Origin: an uncultured Clostridia bacterium
Lineage (GTDB): Bacteria; Bacillota; Clostridia; TANB77; CAG-508
Assembly: GCA_944387395.1 (NCBI GenBank)
Contig: CALXEU010000041.1
Location: forward strand, 1 to 34,248
Direction of reading: 5' to 3'
DNA length: 34,248 nucleotides
A program made the position numbers and the translations under genes. This document shows, piece by piece, positions 25,481-33,864 of this stretch (the first letter of the stretch is position 1; each line of letters opens with the position of its first letter). Below the pieces are notes generated by a model, which saw nothing but the letters and a program-made list of their open reading frames with translations, was not told the DNA's origin and made no database searches.

Positions 25481-26386
25481 ATGGCAAAGAATCCAATGCA
25501 AAAAAAGGCACAAGCATCATTTATTTCAGGAATGCTTATTATGTTAGTAATAATGGGATTAGTAGTAGCACTATTGTTATTTCAAATAAAAAATTTAAAG
25601 GAAGAAGCAAACAAAATGATGGCAAATTTAATACAAGTGTATGTATTAAACACGGATGTTAAATCTGGCGAAACAATAGATGCTTCCATGATTACAAAAC
25701 AACAAACATATTCGAATGCTATACCTTCTGATGCTATAACAGTAGCAGAATTAACAGAAAAAACAATAGCAAAAATAGATTTAACAAAAGGAACAGTAAT
25801 AACACAGTCAATGATAACAGATAGTGACGAAGCTACAGACAATACTTTAAGAGTTCAAGAATATAACATGCTTAGAGTATCTAGTCAAATAGCTACTGGA
25901 GATTACATAGACGTAAGATTAAGAATGCCATCTGGTGCTGACTACATTGTTGTATCAAAGAAAAAAGTAGAAGTTCCTACAATAGATGGAATAGATTCAT
26001 TAAACACAATTTGGATTAAATTAACAGAAGATGAAACTATAGCAATGAGTAATGCAATTGTAGAGGCATACCAAAACGAAGGAGCAATACTTTACACAAC
26101 AAAATTTGTAGAACCAGGAATTCAAGGAAGCTTAACTCCTACATATGTACCTAGTGCAAGCGTTGTAAATTTAATTACACAAAATCCAAATATAACAAAC
26201 GAAGCAAGACAAGCAATGTTTAACAGATACAATAATTATACATCAATAAGAGATAGCATTAATGGTGAATTAGGAGCTGTAGAACAAGAAGATAGAACAG
26301 ATAATCTAAATGCTAATGTTGCAACAGAAATAGAAACAGCGATAGAACAAAGACAAGCATATTTAGATGCACTAGCTGGATATTAA
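25481..26386 (+). CDS. CpaB/RcpC-like SAF-domain protein
   Basis: This 301-residue protein is anchored by one N-terminal membrane helix (residues 13-35) with a short cytoplasmic start. A SAF-like domain follows at about 51-115 (VYVLNTDVKSGETIDASMIT...AKIDLTKGTVITQSMI), the signature of CpaB/FlgA-type Tad pilus assembly proteins. The rest (about 120-235) continues as the beta-rich CpaB region, and the last 60 residues are helical and polar. In Tad systems CpaB is an envelope component of the assembly machine; in monoderm bacteria its exact role is not settled. The ribosome site is AGGAGG. It is the first gene of the operon, and a hairpin separates it from the next. Confidence 0.8.
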   Translation: MAKNPMQKKAQASFISGMLIMLVIMGLVVALLLFQIKNLKEEANKMMANLIQVYVLNTDVKSGETIDASMITKQQTYSNAIPSDAITVAELTEKTIAKIDLTKGTVITQSMITDSDEATDNTLRVQEYNMLRVSSQIATGDYIDVRLRMPSGADYIVVSKKKVEVPTIDGIDSLNTIWIKLTEDETIAMSNAIVEAYQNEGAILYTTKFVEPGIQGSLTPTYVPSASVVNLITQNPNITNEARQAMFNRYNNYTSIRDSINGELGAVEQEDRTDNLNANVATEIETAIEQRQAYLDALAGY

Positions 26387-26393
26387 ACTAATG

Positions 26394-26429
26394 GTTTGAA
26401 GAATAAATTATAAAAATTATTCTTCAAAC
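26394..26429 (+). terminator. intra-operon hairpin (partial terminator or processing site)
   Basis: GTTTGAAGAATAA (26394-26406) pairs with TTATTCTTCAAAC (26417-26429), a perfect 13-pair stem around a 10-base AT loop, followed by TTTG. No new promoter was recognised before the next gene. The hairpin may therefore lower expression of the downstream machine relative to the CpaB-like protein, or stabilise the upstream mRNA. Confidence 0.5.
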
Positions 26430-26478
26430 TTTGAATAATATCACTTTATGTTCAATACCTTAGGAGGATACCAAGAAA

Positions 26479-27174
26479 ATGGAAAGAATAGGATTTATAG
26501 GAACATTCGATAAAACAGATTTTATAATTTATGTAGCAAGAATTTTAGTGAAACTAGAAAAAAAAATATTAATTATTGATTCAACAGTAAATCAGAAAGC
26601 AAAATATGTTGTGCCTACAATAAATCCAACTATGTCATATGTTACAGAATATGAGGGAATAGATATTGCGGTAGGATTTACAAACTACAGTGATATAAAA
26701 AAATATTTAGGAATGCCAGAGATGGCTGTATTTACATACGACTATATTTTTATAGATATGGATAATCCTCAATTGTTAGAAAATTTTGATATATATACAT
26801 CATCAAAAAATTATTTTGTGACATCACCAGATTTATATGATTTAAAAAAAGGACTTGAAATTTTAAGCGGAATAAATAGACCAATGGAATTAACAAAAAT
26901 ATGGTTTTCTAGAAAAATGACAAAGGAAGAAGATGATTATTTAAACTTTCTTTCATTAGGATATAAAATAAAATGGAAACAAGAAAAAGGTTATATAGCA
27001 ATGAATGAAGATGATAGAGATATTATTATAGATAATCAACGTTTGTCAAAAATAAAATTTAAAGGATTAAGTCCAGAATTTAAAAGCTCAATGGCAGATG
27101 TAGTTGCAGAAATTAGTGGGGAAGATGCAAATTTAATAAAAAAAACAATAAAACAGCTTGAGAGAGGAGCATAA
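26479..27174 (+). CDS. CpaE/MinD-like P-loop-fold protein with degenerate Walker A (first copy)
   Basis: This 231-residue protein has the deviant ParA/MinD fold rhythm. A first strand runs into a loop (IGFIGTFDKTDFIIYVARIL), then ILIIDST (strand 2), YDYIFIDMDNPQ (Walker B-like strand) and a later KIWFSRK strand. The Walker A sequence should be KGGxGKT/S, but here it is GTFDKTDF without the glycines, so nucleotide binding is doubtful. In Tad systems CpaE/TadZ localises the machine. This copy probably keeps the fold as a positioning or adaptor subunit. It overlaps nothing upstream, and the second copy starts four bases after its stop, so the two are likely co-translated partners. Confidence 0.65.
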   Translation: MERIGFIGTFDKTDFIIYVARILVKLEKKILIIDSTVNQKAKYVVPTINPTMSYVTEYEGIDIAVGFTNYSDIKKYLGMPEMAVFTYDYIFIDMDNPQLLENFDIYTSSKNYFVTSPDLYDLKKGLEILSGINRPMELTKIWFSRKMTKEEDDYLNFLSLGYKIKWKQEKGYIAMNEDDRDIIIDNQRLSKIKFKGLSPEFKSSMADVVAEISGEDANLIKKTIKQLERGA

Positions 27175-27178
27175 TATT

Positions 27179-28018
27179 ATGGCAATAATTAGTTTCTTTA
27201 GTGATTATGAAAAAGAAACAGGGCAAACTTTGGCATCAATAGCTACAGCTACTGTTATGTCTATAGAACATAATTATAAAATATTAGAAATTTCTACAGG
27301 ATTCAAAGAATCAACATTGGAGAATAGTTTTTTTGACAAAAAAATAGCACAAAACATTGCATCTGTTGTTGGAGTATCGGGAACAGGAATAAATACAGGA
27401 ATTGAAGGACTTATAAAAATAATTCAAAGCAATAGAACATCAAACAATATTATATCCGATTATGCAAAAGTTGTATTTAGGGATAGATTTGATATACTTC
27501 CAGGGTTAAAAACTACAGATATAGAAGAATATAATTTTATGACACAATTCTATTCTCAAATTGCAAAAATAGCTAATAAATCGTATAATATGGTATTTAT
27601 CGATATTAATAAAAGAATGAATCCAGAACATCAAAAACAATTATTAGATATATCAGATATTATTATAGTCGTATTTAAGCAAGGAGCGGATGCAATTGAC
27701 TATATAAATGGATTACGTGAAAGAGATGAAAGATTTAAAAATAAAAATATTATATTATTAATCGGAAAGTATGATAAATATTCTAAATATAACATAAAAA
27801 ATTTAACAAGAGAATTAAAAGAAAAACAAGGAATATGTGCAATATCATACAATACACTATTTTTCGAAGCAACAACAGAAGGAAAAGTACCTGACTTTTT
27901 TATTAAATATAGAAGTGTAAAAGATAAAACAGATAGGAACTTACTTCTTATGGAAGAAACAGAGAAAACATGTAATAATATAATATCTAAATTAAAAGAA
28001 TTGCAAGTAAGATTATAA
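27179..28018 (+). CDS. CpaE/TadZ-like protein with degenerate Walker A (second copy)
   Basis: This 279-residue protein is ParA/MinD-like. Its N-terminus (MAIISFFSDYEKETGQTLASIATATVM) matches the strand, P-loop and helix layout of ParA proteins, but the P-loop reads EKETGQT, with Gln where GKT has Lys. YNMVFIDINKRMNPEH fits the Walker B strand and IIIVVFKQGADAIDYI the next strand. I chose ATG 27179, which follows AGAGGAG and sits just after the upstream stop. An in-frame start at 27158 would overlap the previous gene and add seven residues. This is probably the structural partner of the first copy, making a pseudo-ATPase pair in place of a single CpaE. Function is inferred from operon position. 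Confidence 0.7.
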   Translation: MAIISFFSDYEKETGQTLASIATATVMSIEHNYKILEISTGFKESTLENSFFDKKIAQNIASVVGVSGTGINTGIEGLIKIIQSNRTSNNIISDYAKVVFRDRFDILPGLKTTDIEEYNFMTQFYSQIAKIANKSYNMVFIDINKRMNPEHQKQLLDISDIIIVVFKQGADAIDYINGLRERDERFKNKNIILLIGKYDKYSKYNIKNLTRELKEKQGICAISYNTLFFEATTEGKVPDFFIKYRSVKDKTDRNLLLMEETEKTCNNIISKLKELQVRL

Positions 28019-28046
28019 AATCCTAAAGAAAGGAGAAAGAATACAA

Positions 28047-29273
28047 ATGAATGTTACTAATTTAATATTCATAGTTCTAATTTTAGGAATAGCTTTTTAT
28101 TTAATACGTAGATTTGTACATAAAAGACAATCCGAAGAATCAGATGAACAATTAAAAGTTGATGACAGTACATATACACTTGATACAATGAAAGAATTCG
28201 TAAAAAGAAGACTTGATGAAATTACCAAGATAAATTTATATGATATTGGACTTTCAGAAGAAGAATTAAAAAGAAGAAAAAATAAAAAATATGAATTAAA
28301 GAAAGCATTAAAAGGTTGTACTTATGGAGATGTAAATGATAAAAAATACATAAAGGAATTAATTTATGATTTACTTGTAAACGAGTACGGTGTAGATGAA
28401 ATAAATGTTTCAAAGGCAATACCATTTGATGTTCCATCACTTTTAACATCGCAAGATAAATTTGATATTATACTATATATGTATAAAGCGGAATTTGGAT
28501 ATGAAGCATTAAGTGAAATTATAAAAAAATATAATTTGGACGATTTAAAATATATATCAGGAGATTCAAAACCATCTTACGTAATTACTTCAGAGGAAAT
28601 AGACAGTATTTATGAAAAAGAAAATTTTGTATTAACATTTGAAGATAAATTAAACGTAGTAGTACAAAGAATTTACCAACATTACAAAGGATATAGCTCA
28701 ATAGACGAAATAAGAGATATGAATATAGATGGTATATCTGGAGGCGTATCAGGACTTCCTGAAACATTCTTAAGTCAAGTTGCGCAAACAGATGGTGACT
28801 ATTTAACACAAATAACAGATCATAAAGTACCACGTGCTTGTGATAGTATTTGGATAATGTTCCATGGTAAATCAATACGTTTAGCATTCCTTTCATTTGG
28901 AAACGAAGCAGAACTAAAAAGAGTATGCCAAAATATATATAAATTCAACAATCCAGGTCAATTATCTGATACAAATGGTTATAAAATAAACGAAATGAAG
29001 GATGGTTCCCGTGTCGTTGTTGTTAGACCAAGTATGTCTGAAACATGGGCATTCTTCGTAAGAAAATTTGACGTTAAGCGTGCAACACTAGAACAAATAG
29101 TTCTATTCCCAGGAAAAGAAGAAACAATAGATTTATTAAAATTCTTAGTAAAAGGTGCAAGAATTATTTCTCTAACAGGAGAACAAGGTTGCCGGAAAAA
29201 CAACAATGCTTATGGCTATGATAGAAAATATATACGAAACAATGAACCTTCGTATTACAGAAACTGCATTTGA
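28047..29273 (+). CDS. CpaF/TadA-like secretion ATPase, N-terminal part, membrane-anchored, frameshifted in the P-loop
   Basis: This is the first part of a type II/IV secretion-family ATPase that powers pilus assembly. Residues 4-23 form a membrane helix (LIFIVLILGIAFYLIRRF), which typical CpaF proteins lack. Residues about 40-370 cover the N-terminal domain with the LINRYGVDE-like segment and the nucleotide-binding lead-in (FVRKFDVKRATLEQIVLF, then GARIISLTGEQG at 371-381). The P-loop should continue S/C-G-K-T-T. An extra base at 29191-29193 turns it into CRKNNN, and the frame ends in junk at 29273. The continuation lies in the next frame (29206-29961). Joined, the protein would be about 637 residues. 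The ribosome site AAAGGAG precedes the ATG. Confidence 0.8.
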   Translation: MNVTNLIFIVLILGIAFYLIRRFVHKRQSEESDEQLKVDDSTYTLDTMKEFVKRRLDEITKINLYDIGLSEEELKRRKNKKYELKKALKGCTYGDVNDKKYIKELIYDLLVNEYGVDEINVSKAIPFDVPSLLTSQDKFDIILYMYKAEFGYEALSEIIKKYNLDDLKYISGDSKPSYVITSEEIDSIYEKENFVLTFEDKLNVVVQRIYQHYKGYSSIDEIRDMNIDGISGGVSGLPETFLSQVAQTDGDYLTQITDHKVPRACDSIWIMFHGKSIRLAFLSFGNEAELKRVCQNIYKFNNPGQLSDTNGYKINEMKDGSRVVVVRPSMSETWAFFVRKFDVKRATLEQIVLFPGKEETIDLLKFLVKGARIISLTGEQGCRKNNNAYGYDRKYIRNNEPSYYRNCI

Positions 29274-29961
29274 GTTACACTTAAGAAAAATATATCCAAC
29301 AAGAAATATACTATCAATGCGTGAAACGGAAACAATATCTGGACAGCAATGTTTGGACGTTCAGAAAAAAACTGACGGTTCCGTAAACATCATAGGTGAG
29401 GTTGCAACTGACCCCGTAGCTTCTTGGATGATACAATCAGCACAGGTTGCGTCTAAATTTACATTATTTACTCACCACGCTAAAACGTTCCCTGACTTAG
29501 TAACTGCACTACGTAACTCAATGTTAAGAGCAGGTGTATTCAAAGATGAACGTACAGCTGAAGAACAAGTTGTTTCTGTATTAAACTTTGATATTCACTT
29601 AGTAAAAGACTTTAGAGGAAGAAGATATATAGAAAGAATTACAGAATGTATACCAGTACAAGAAAAAAATGAATATACCAATGATTACAGGAACGAAAAA
29701 ACATTAGAAGGTAAAGTTGAAAAATTTATGGACAATGCTACTGTATACTTTACAAAAAGTACAAATAGAGAATTATATAAATATAGAAATGTATTAGAAT
29801 ATCATGACGGAACGTATGTTCTTACGAATCCAATAACAGAAAAGAATATAAAAGAAATGCTTAATAATATGGATGACAAAGATGCAGAGGATTTCAAAAA
29901 GTTTGTTAAGAAAAATTGGAATATTGATGCATATAGAGACTCGGACTTAATAAAAGATTGA
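29206..29961 (+). CDS. CpaF/TadA-like secretion ATPase, C-terminal part (frame-shifted continuation)
   Basis: The frame is open from 29194 (GKTTMLMAMIENIYE). The first ATG, at 29206, lies inside the P-loop and has no ribosome site, so this is not an independent gene. It holds the rest of the RecA-like core: an Asp-box-like region (RNILSMRETETISGQQ), a Walker B strand IIGEVATDPVASWMIQ, where CpaF proteins have GEVRGxEA, and a His box LFTHHAKT, where CpaF has TIHA. A C-terminal helical tail of about 90 residues (KNEYTNDYRNEKTLEGK onward) is of unclear function. Sequence downstream of the shift is undamaged, so the break is recent, reversible or artefactual. Confidence 0.8.
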   Translation: MLMAMIENIYETMNLRITETAFELHLRKIYPTRNILSMRETETISGQQCLDVQKKTDGSVNIIGEVATDPVASWMIQSAQVASKFTLFTHHAKTFPDLVTALRNSMLRAGVFKDERTAEEQVVSVLNFDIHLVKDFRGRRYIERITECIPVQEKNEYTNDYRNEKTLEGKVEKFMDNATVYFTKSTNRELYKYRNVLEYHDGTYVLTNPITEKNIKEMLNNMDDKDAEDFKKFVKKNWNIDAYRDSDLIKD

Positions 29962-29993
29962 AATTAGGATAAAGGAGGTGCACATTATATAGT

Positions 29994-32069
29994 ATGAGCA
30001 ATCAAATAATAATGTACATGCTAATTGCGGTAGGTGCAATATTTGTGGGAATTGTAATAGCATATTTTCTATTAAGAAAAAAAATGCAATCATCTGAAGC
30101 TGCTGAAATAAGACGATTGAGACAGGGAACTAAACAAAGTAGTTTTTCAATGGAAATATTCTATCAAAAATGCTATAACTTCTATATAAAGACACCTTTT
30201 ATAAAAAGATATTTGTTTAAAATTAGAAGAAGACTAGAAATAATAAACATAGATGACGAATATTTAACAAGAAGACAAGCATCTAAAATTTTAACAAAAG
30301 CATTAATAGTTATTATACCAGTTACTATTGTTATTATTGCATTAACTCATAACAATGCACTTCTACTTTATATATTACTAATATTTGAGATTTTTATGAT
30401 AGATACAATTGTAGATGGAATGGTTGATAAAATGGATAACCAATTATTAATACAACAAATAGATTTTTTTGCAGAAATAAGACATGCTTACCACGAGTTT
30501 AATATGGTTGAGGAGGCAATTTATCAAGTAGCACAGGGTGATACTGCACCTGAAATGTCTAGACAGGCAGAAAAAATATATGAAATATTAATATCTGATG
30601 ATCCAGAGGGTGAACTTGAAAAATATTATGATATAGCTCCAAATAGTTATCTAAAAGAATTTGCAGGAGTTTCATATTTAACAAAAGAATTTGGTGACAG
30701 AACAATAGATAAAACTTCATTGTACTTAAAAAATTTAAATAACATAAGTCAAGAAATGCAACTTGAAATATTAAAAAGAGACAAATTAGACTACACTTTC
30801 CAAAGTTTATCTGTAATAGCAATAGTTCCAATTTTAGCACTAGAACCAATAAAAAATTGGGCAGTAAGTCAATTCTCTTTTACAGAAAGCTTTTATGAAG
30901 GAAAAAATGGATTAATAGTTCAGCTTTTAGTTGTACTTTTAACTTTTGTTTGTTACATATTAACAAAAAAATTAAAGGACAATGGATCTACAACAATAAA
31001 CTTAACTCCATCTAATCCATGGATGGAAAAAGTATATAAAATTCCAGGAATAAAAAATATAGTAGATGCTTTTATTCCAAAAGATGGAACAAAAGAAAGA
31101 AGAAAATTAAAAAATCTAATAAAAGATGCAGCATCAAAAGATAAAATGCATTGGTTATATGTAAAAAGATTAACATTAACTATTTTTGTATTTTTTGCTT
31201 CGCTTATAATATTTAGCTACTTACATAAAATACAGATAAAGTATATTTATACAGAACCAACTTCTACTTATGATATAGTTGGAGATATGTCTGAAAAATA
31301 TAGAATTACAGCTGAGGCACTTACTTTAAGTGATAATAAGTTCCTAGATATGTTCAAAGGGAAAATGAATACAACTCAAGAAGACATAGAAAAAGCAATG
31401 AAGAGATCATCTGATTATAAAAATGCAACTGATGATGAAATAGAAACAGCAGCAAGTAGAGTTCTAGATAAATTAAGACAAGTAAACAGTGAGTACTTAG
31501 GATGGTTTGAAGTATTACTTGCGATGGTATTTGCACTTGCCGGATATAATGCACCAGTTTGGCTATTACAATTCCAAGCAAAGATGAGAAAAATTGAAAT
31601 GGAAGACGAAGTAATGCAATTCCAAACAATCATTTTAATGCTTATGAGAATTGAAAGAGTAAATGTAGAAATGATATTAGAATGGCTAGAAAGATACTCT
31701 AATATATTTAAAGAGCCAATAGCTAAATGTGTAAACAACTATGAAGCAGGTCCATGGGAAGCTCTAGAACAGATGAAAGAAGATGTCAATTATAAAGAAT
31801 TTATAAGAATTGTAGAAAGCTTGCAAGCAGCAGTTGAAAAAATACCAATTGCAGAAGCGTTTGATGAACTAGATTCAGAAAGAGATTATTACCAAGCAAG
31901 AAGAAAGGAATCAAATGAAAGATTAATTGCAAAAAAAGGAATGATTGGAAAAGTAATAGGATTTGCTCCAATGGTTGTGTTATTTGTTGGTTACTTAATA
32001 GTACCATTAGTCGTAATAGGATTATCAAGCATGACGGAATCATTTAATTCTATGGCTTCAATGAATTAG
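29994..32069 (+). CDS. TadB-TadC-like platform membrane protein, both T2SF units in one chain
   Basis: This 691-residue inner-membrane platform protein provides the membrane anchor on which the ATPase works in Tad/type II secretion-like machines. It contains two units with the T2SF pattern. The first has membrane helices near 5-27, 96-114, 118-137, 275-293 and 307-326, with cytoplasmic helices 148-270 (IRHAYHEFNMVEEAIYQVA). The second has helices near 384-403, 503-525 and 663-685, with IILMLMRIERVNVEMILEWL and ESLQAAVEKIPIAEAFDELD as its T2SF-like helices. Most Tad loci code TadB and TadC separately; here one long chain seems to hold both. An AAAGGAGGTG ribosome site lies about 14 bases upstream, a rather long spacing. 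It follows the ATPase by 32 bases. Confidence 0.78.
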   Translation: MSNQIIMYMLIAVGAIFVGIVIAYFLLRKKMQSSEAAEIRRLRQGTKQSSFSMEIFYQKCYNFYIKTPFIKRYLFKIRRRLEIINIDDEYLTRRQASKILTKALIVIIPVTIVIIALTHNNALLLYILLIFEIFMIDTIVDGMVDKMDNQLLIQQIDFFAEIRHAYHEFNMVEEAIYQVAQGDTAPEMSRQAEKIYEILISDDPEGELEKYYDIAPNSYLKEFAGVSYLTKEFGDRTIDKTSLYLKNLNNISQEMQLEILKRDKLDYTFQSLSVIAIVPILALEPIKNWAVSQFSFTESFYEGKNGLIVQLLVVLLTFVCYILTKKLKDNGSTTINLTPSNPWMEKVYKIPGIKNIVDAFIPKDGTKERRKLKNLIKDAASKDKMHWLYVKRLTLTIFVFFASLIIFSYLHKIQIKYIYTEPTSTYDIVGDMSEKYRITAEALTLSDNKFLDMFKGKMNTTQEDIEKAMKRSSDYKNATDDEIETAASRVLDKLRQVNSEYLGWFEVLLAMVFALAGYNAPVWLLQFQAKMRKIEMEDEVMQFQTIILMLMRIERVNVEMILEWLERYSNIFKEPIAKCVNNYEAGPWEALEQMKEDVNYKEFIRIVESLQAAVEKIPIAEAFDELDSERDYYQARRKESNERLIAKKGMIGKVIGFAPMVVLFVGYLIVPLVVIGLSSMTESFNSMASMN

Positions 32070-32085
32070 AAAGGAAAAATTAAAT

Positions 32086-32724
32086 ATGGAGAATGCTAGC
32101 AAAGCGCTAGAAATGGCTGGTGGAGTATTAATAGCATTAATGGTTTTAGGTTTACTTGTATTGGGTTATAATAGAATCTCAGATTTAAAACAAATAGAAC
32201 AAGATGCAGATACTGTAGCTAAGGAATATTTTATTTCGTTTGAAGAATACAACAAAAATGGCTTATATGGAAGTGAATTATTTTCTTTAGTAAATAAGAT
32301 AAAAGATTATAATACCAAATATCCAGAAAGTGAAGGATATACTCAAGTATCTTTAGATGTAACCATAAACAAAGACCATAAGATTGGAAATTTAGGAATT
32401 AGCAAAGGAACATATGGAGAAAATGAACTATATGAAAGATATACAAGTTTAGCAACAGCTATTTATAATGCTGGACAGGAAGAAATAACAGCAAAAAGAC
32501 AAGGAGAAACAAAAAATACAACAGGAACAATTGCAGGATATTGGACAAATGTTTCAGATAAAGAACTTAGAGAAATATTAAGTACAAGTAATTATGAGAA
32601 GATAACTAAATATAGAGATTTAGTTAATTTACAAACTGAAATTGTAAGACTAACTTTTGATGTTAAACAATTTGAATATGATAATATGGGAAGAATTACA
32701 AATATGACTTTTGTTGAAAACTAA
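32086..32724 (+). CDS. pilin-like subunit 1, ENASKAL family
   Basis: This 212-residue protein begins MENASKALEMAGG followed by a hydrophobic helix (residues 10-28) and a soluble domain. The N-terminus lacks a basic leader and a Lys-Gly cleavage box, so classic prepilin processing is not evident. The short polar head plus helix does resemble Flp/pseudopilin packing helices. The region YNKNGLYGSELFSLVNKIKDYN recurs in related form in the next genes. The C-terminal part ends in a beta strand (YDNMGRITNMTFVEN). It starts 16 bases after the platform gene with an AAAGGA ribosome site, so it belongs to the same operon. Assembly into a surface filament or pseudopilus is inferred from context. Confidence 0.7.
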   Translation: MENASKALEMAGGVLIALMVLGLLVLGYNRISDLKQIEQDADTVAKEYFISFEEYNKNGLYGSELFSLVNKIKDYNTKYPESEGYTQVSLDVTINKDHKIGNLGISKGTYGENELYERYTSLATAIYNAGQEEITAKRQGETKNTTGTIAGYWTNVSDKELREILSTSNYEKITKYRDLVNLQTEIVRLTFDVKQFEYDNMGRITNMTFVEN

Positions 32725-32746
32725 ATAGAAGGAGGTATACTTCAAT

Positions 32747-33274
32747 ATGGATAATGCATCAAGAGCTTTGCTAATGGTTGCAGGAGTAATTGTAGGAGTT
32801 TTAATATTGGGAATTGGAGTATACCTATATAAAATATTTGGAAACTATGGAAATGATATTACACAGAAAATAGAACAAATTCAAATAGATACATTTAATA
32901 CCCAATTTACTAAATATGAAAGTTCTTTTACAAAAGGACAAGGCTGGTATAATCTTTGCACAATACATGACGTAGCAACAATAGCAAATCTTGCAAATAA
33001 AAACAATACAGAACTTGGTTTTTATACAGACGAATATAACCAGATAGAAGCTCAAAAAGCACTAAGATATATAACTGTTACAATGAAAGTAGGAAGTAAA
33101 ATTACAAATAACTTAGAAACATCAGGAACAGATAAGCTAAATGATTTATTACAAGAATATTCAACTGAATATGATGATGAAGGTAAAGTAATAATTCCAC
33201 AATTTAGTTGTGACGTACATATAAATGATGAATCAAAACTAGTTGATAGTGTAACATTTTCTTTAGTAAAATAG
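32747..33274 (+). CDS. pilin-like subunit 2, ENASKAL family
   Basis: This 175-residue protein has the related start MDNASRALLMVAG and a hydrophobic helix (8-28), then a soluble domain. It has two cysteines (NLCTIHDVAT near 68 and FSCDVHIN near 155) that could form a disulfide outside the cell; subunit 1 has none. VATIANLANKNN takes the place of the 'SLVNK' helix of subunit 1. The ribosome site GAAGGAGG lies 22 bases after the previous stop. The last strand (KLVDSVTFSLVK) mirrors the ends of the sibling proteins. Confidence 0.7.
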   Translation: MDNASRALLMVAGVIVGVLILGIGVYLYKIFGNYGNDITQKIEQIQIDTFNTQFTKYESSFTKGQGWYNLCTIHDVATIANLANKNNTELGFYTDEYNQIEAQKALRYITVTMKVGSKITNNLETSGTDKLNDLLQEYSTEYDDEGKVIIPQFSCDVHINDESKLVDSVTFSLVK

Positions 33275-33305
33275 AAAAAAATGTAAAAATAGAAAAAATT
33301 TTCTG

Positions 33306-33334
33306 TTGCACTAAATTAAAGTTAATGGTATAAT
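33306..33334 (+). promoter_or_regulatory. internal promoter before the third small subunit
   Basis: TTGCAC (33306-33311), a 17-base spacer and TATAAT (33329-33334) with a consensus -10. The last two genes can therefore be expressed apart from the operon. Confidence 0.65.
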
Positions 33335-33353
33335 AAAAAAGGAAAGATAAAAT

Positions 33354-33782
33354 ATGAAAAAAATAATAATAGTTATTTTATCAATAGTTATTGCTATTTT
33401 GTCGATTATTGTTTATAATATTTATGAATACAATAATAAAAAAATAGAATCTCAGAAAAATAACTCTAATTTTGAAAGTGCCTATGGAAAAGAAATTTTA
33501 GGAACTGATGTAATCTCTTTAATAAATAAAGCAATAGACAATAATGAAAAAAACAAAGTAGAGAAAGATGCTAAAGGTACATATATAGAAAATAATATAA
33601 ATTCAATAAAAATAGATGTAAAATTTAAAGAAATGGATAATGTTATTTCAATGGAAGCAATTAACAGTCAAGGTGCAGTAAATTTCGCAATAAATTTTGG
33701 TGCAGCAACTTTTAAATGTACAAAATTAGAATACCATGAAAAAACAAAAAACATTAAATATATGTATTTTGAACAAATTTAA
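33354..33782 (+). CDS. small membrane-anchored protein related to the pilin-like subunits
   Basis: This 142-residue protein has a basic start (MKK) and one N-terminal membrane helix (residues 3-24) but not the ENASKAL motif. The soluble part opens with FESAYGKEILGTDVISLINKAIDNN, clearly cognate to the 'G-x-(E/T)-(L/V)-x-x-L-(V/W)-(N/D)-K' helix of subunits 1 and 4. The basic head resembles an uncleaved signal anchor. It has its own promoter and AAAGGA-like ribosome site. It could be a minor subunit or an assembly factor for the others. Confidence 0.65.
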   Translation: MKKIIIVILSIVIAILSIIVYNIYEYNNKKIESQKNNSNFESAYGKEILGTDVISLINKAIDNNEKNKVEKDAKGTYIENNINSIKIDVKFKEMDNVISMEAINSQGAVNFAINFGAATFKCTKLEYHEKTKNIKYMYFEQI

Positions 33783-33864
33783 ATAGTTATTATTGTTAGT
33801 ATAGAAATAATAATTTCTGTACGAAAGAAAAAATATATAAAATTATGCTAAGGAGGAAAAATTT

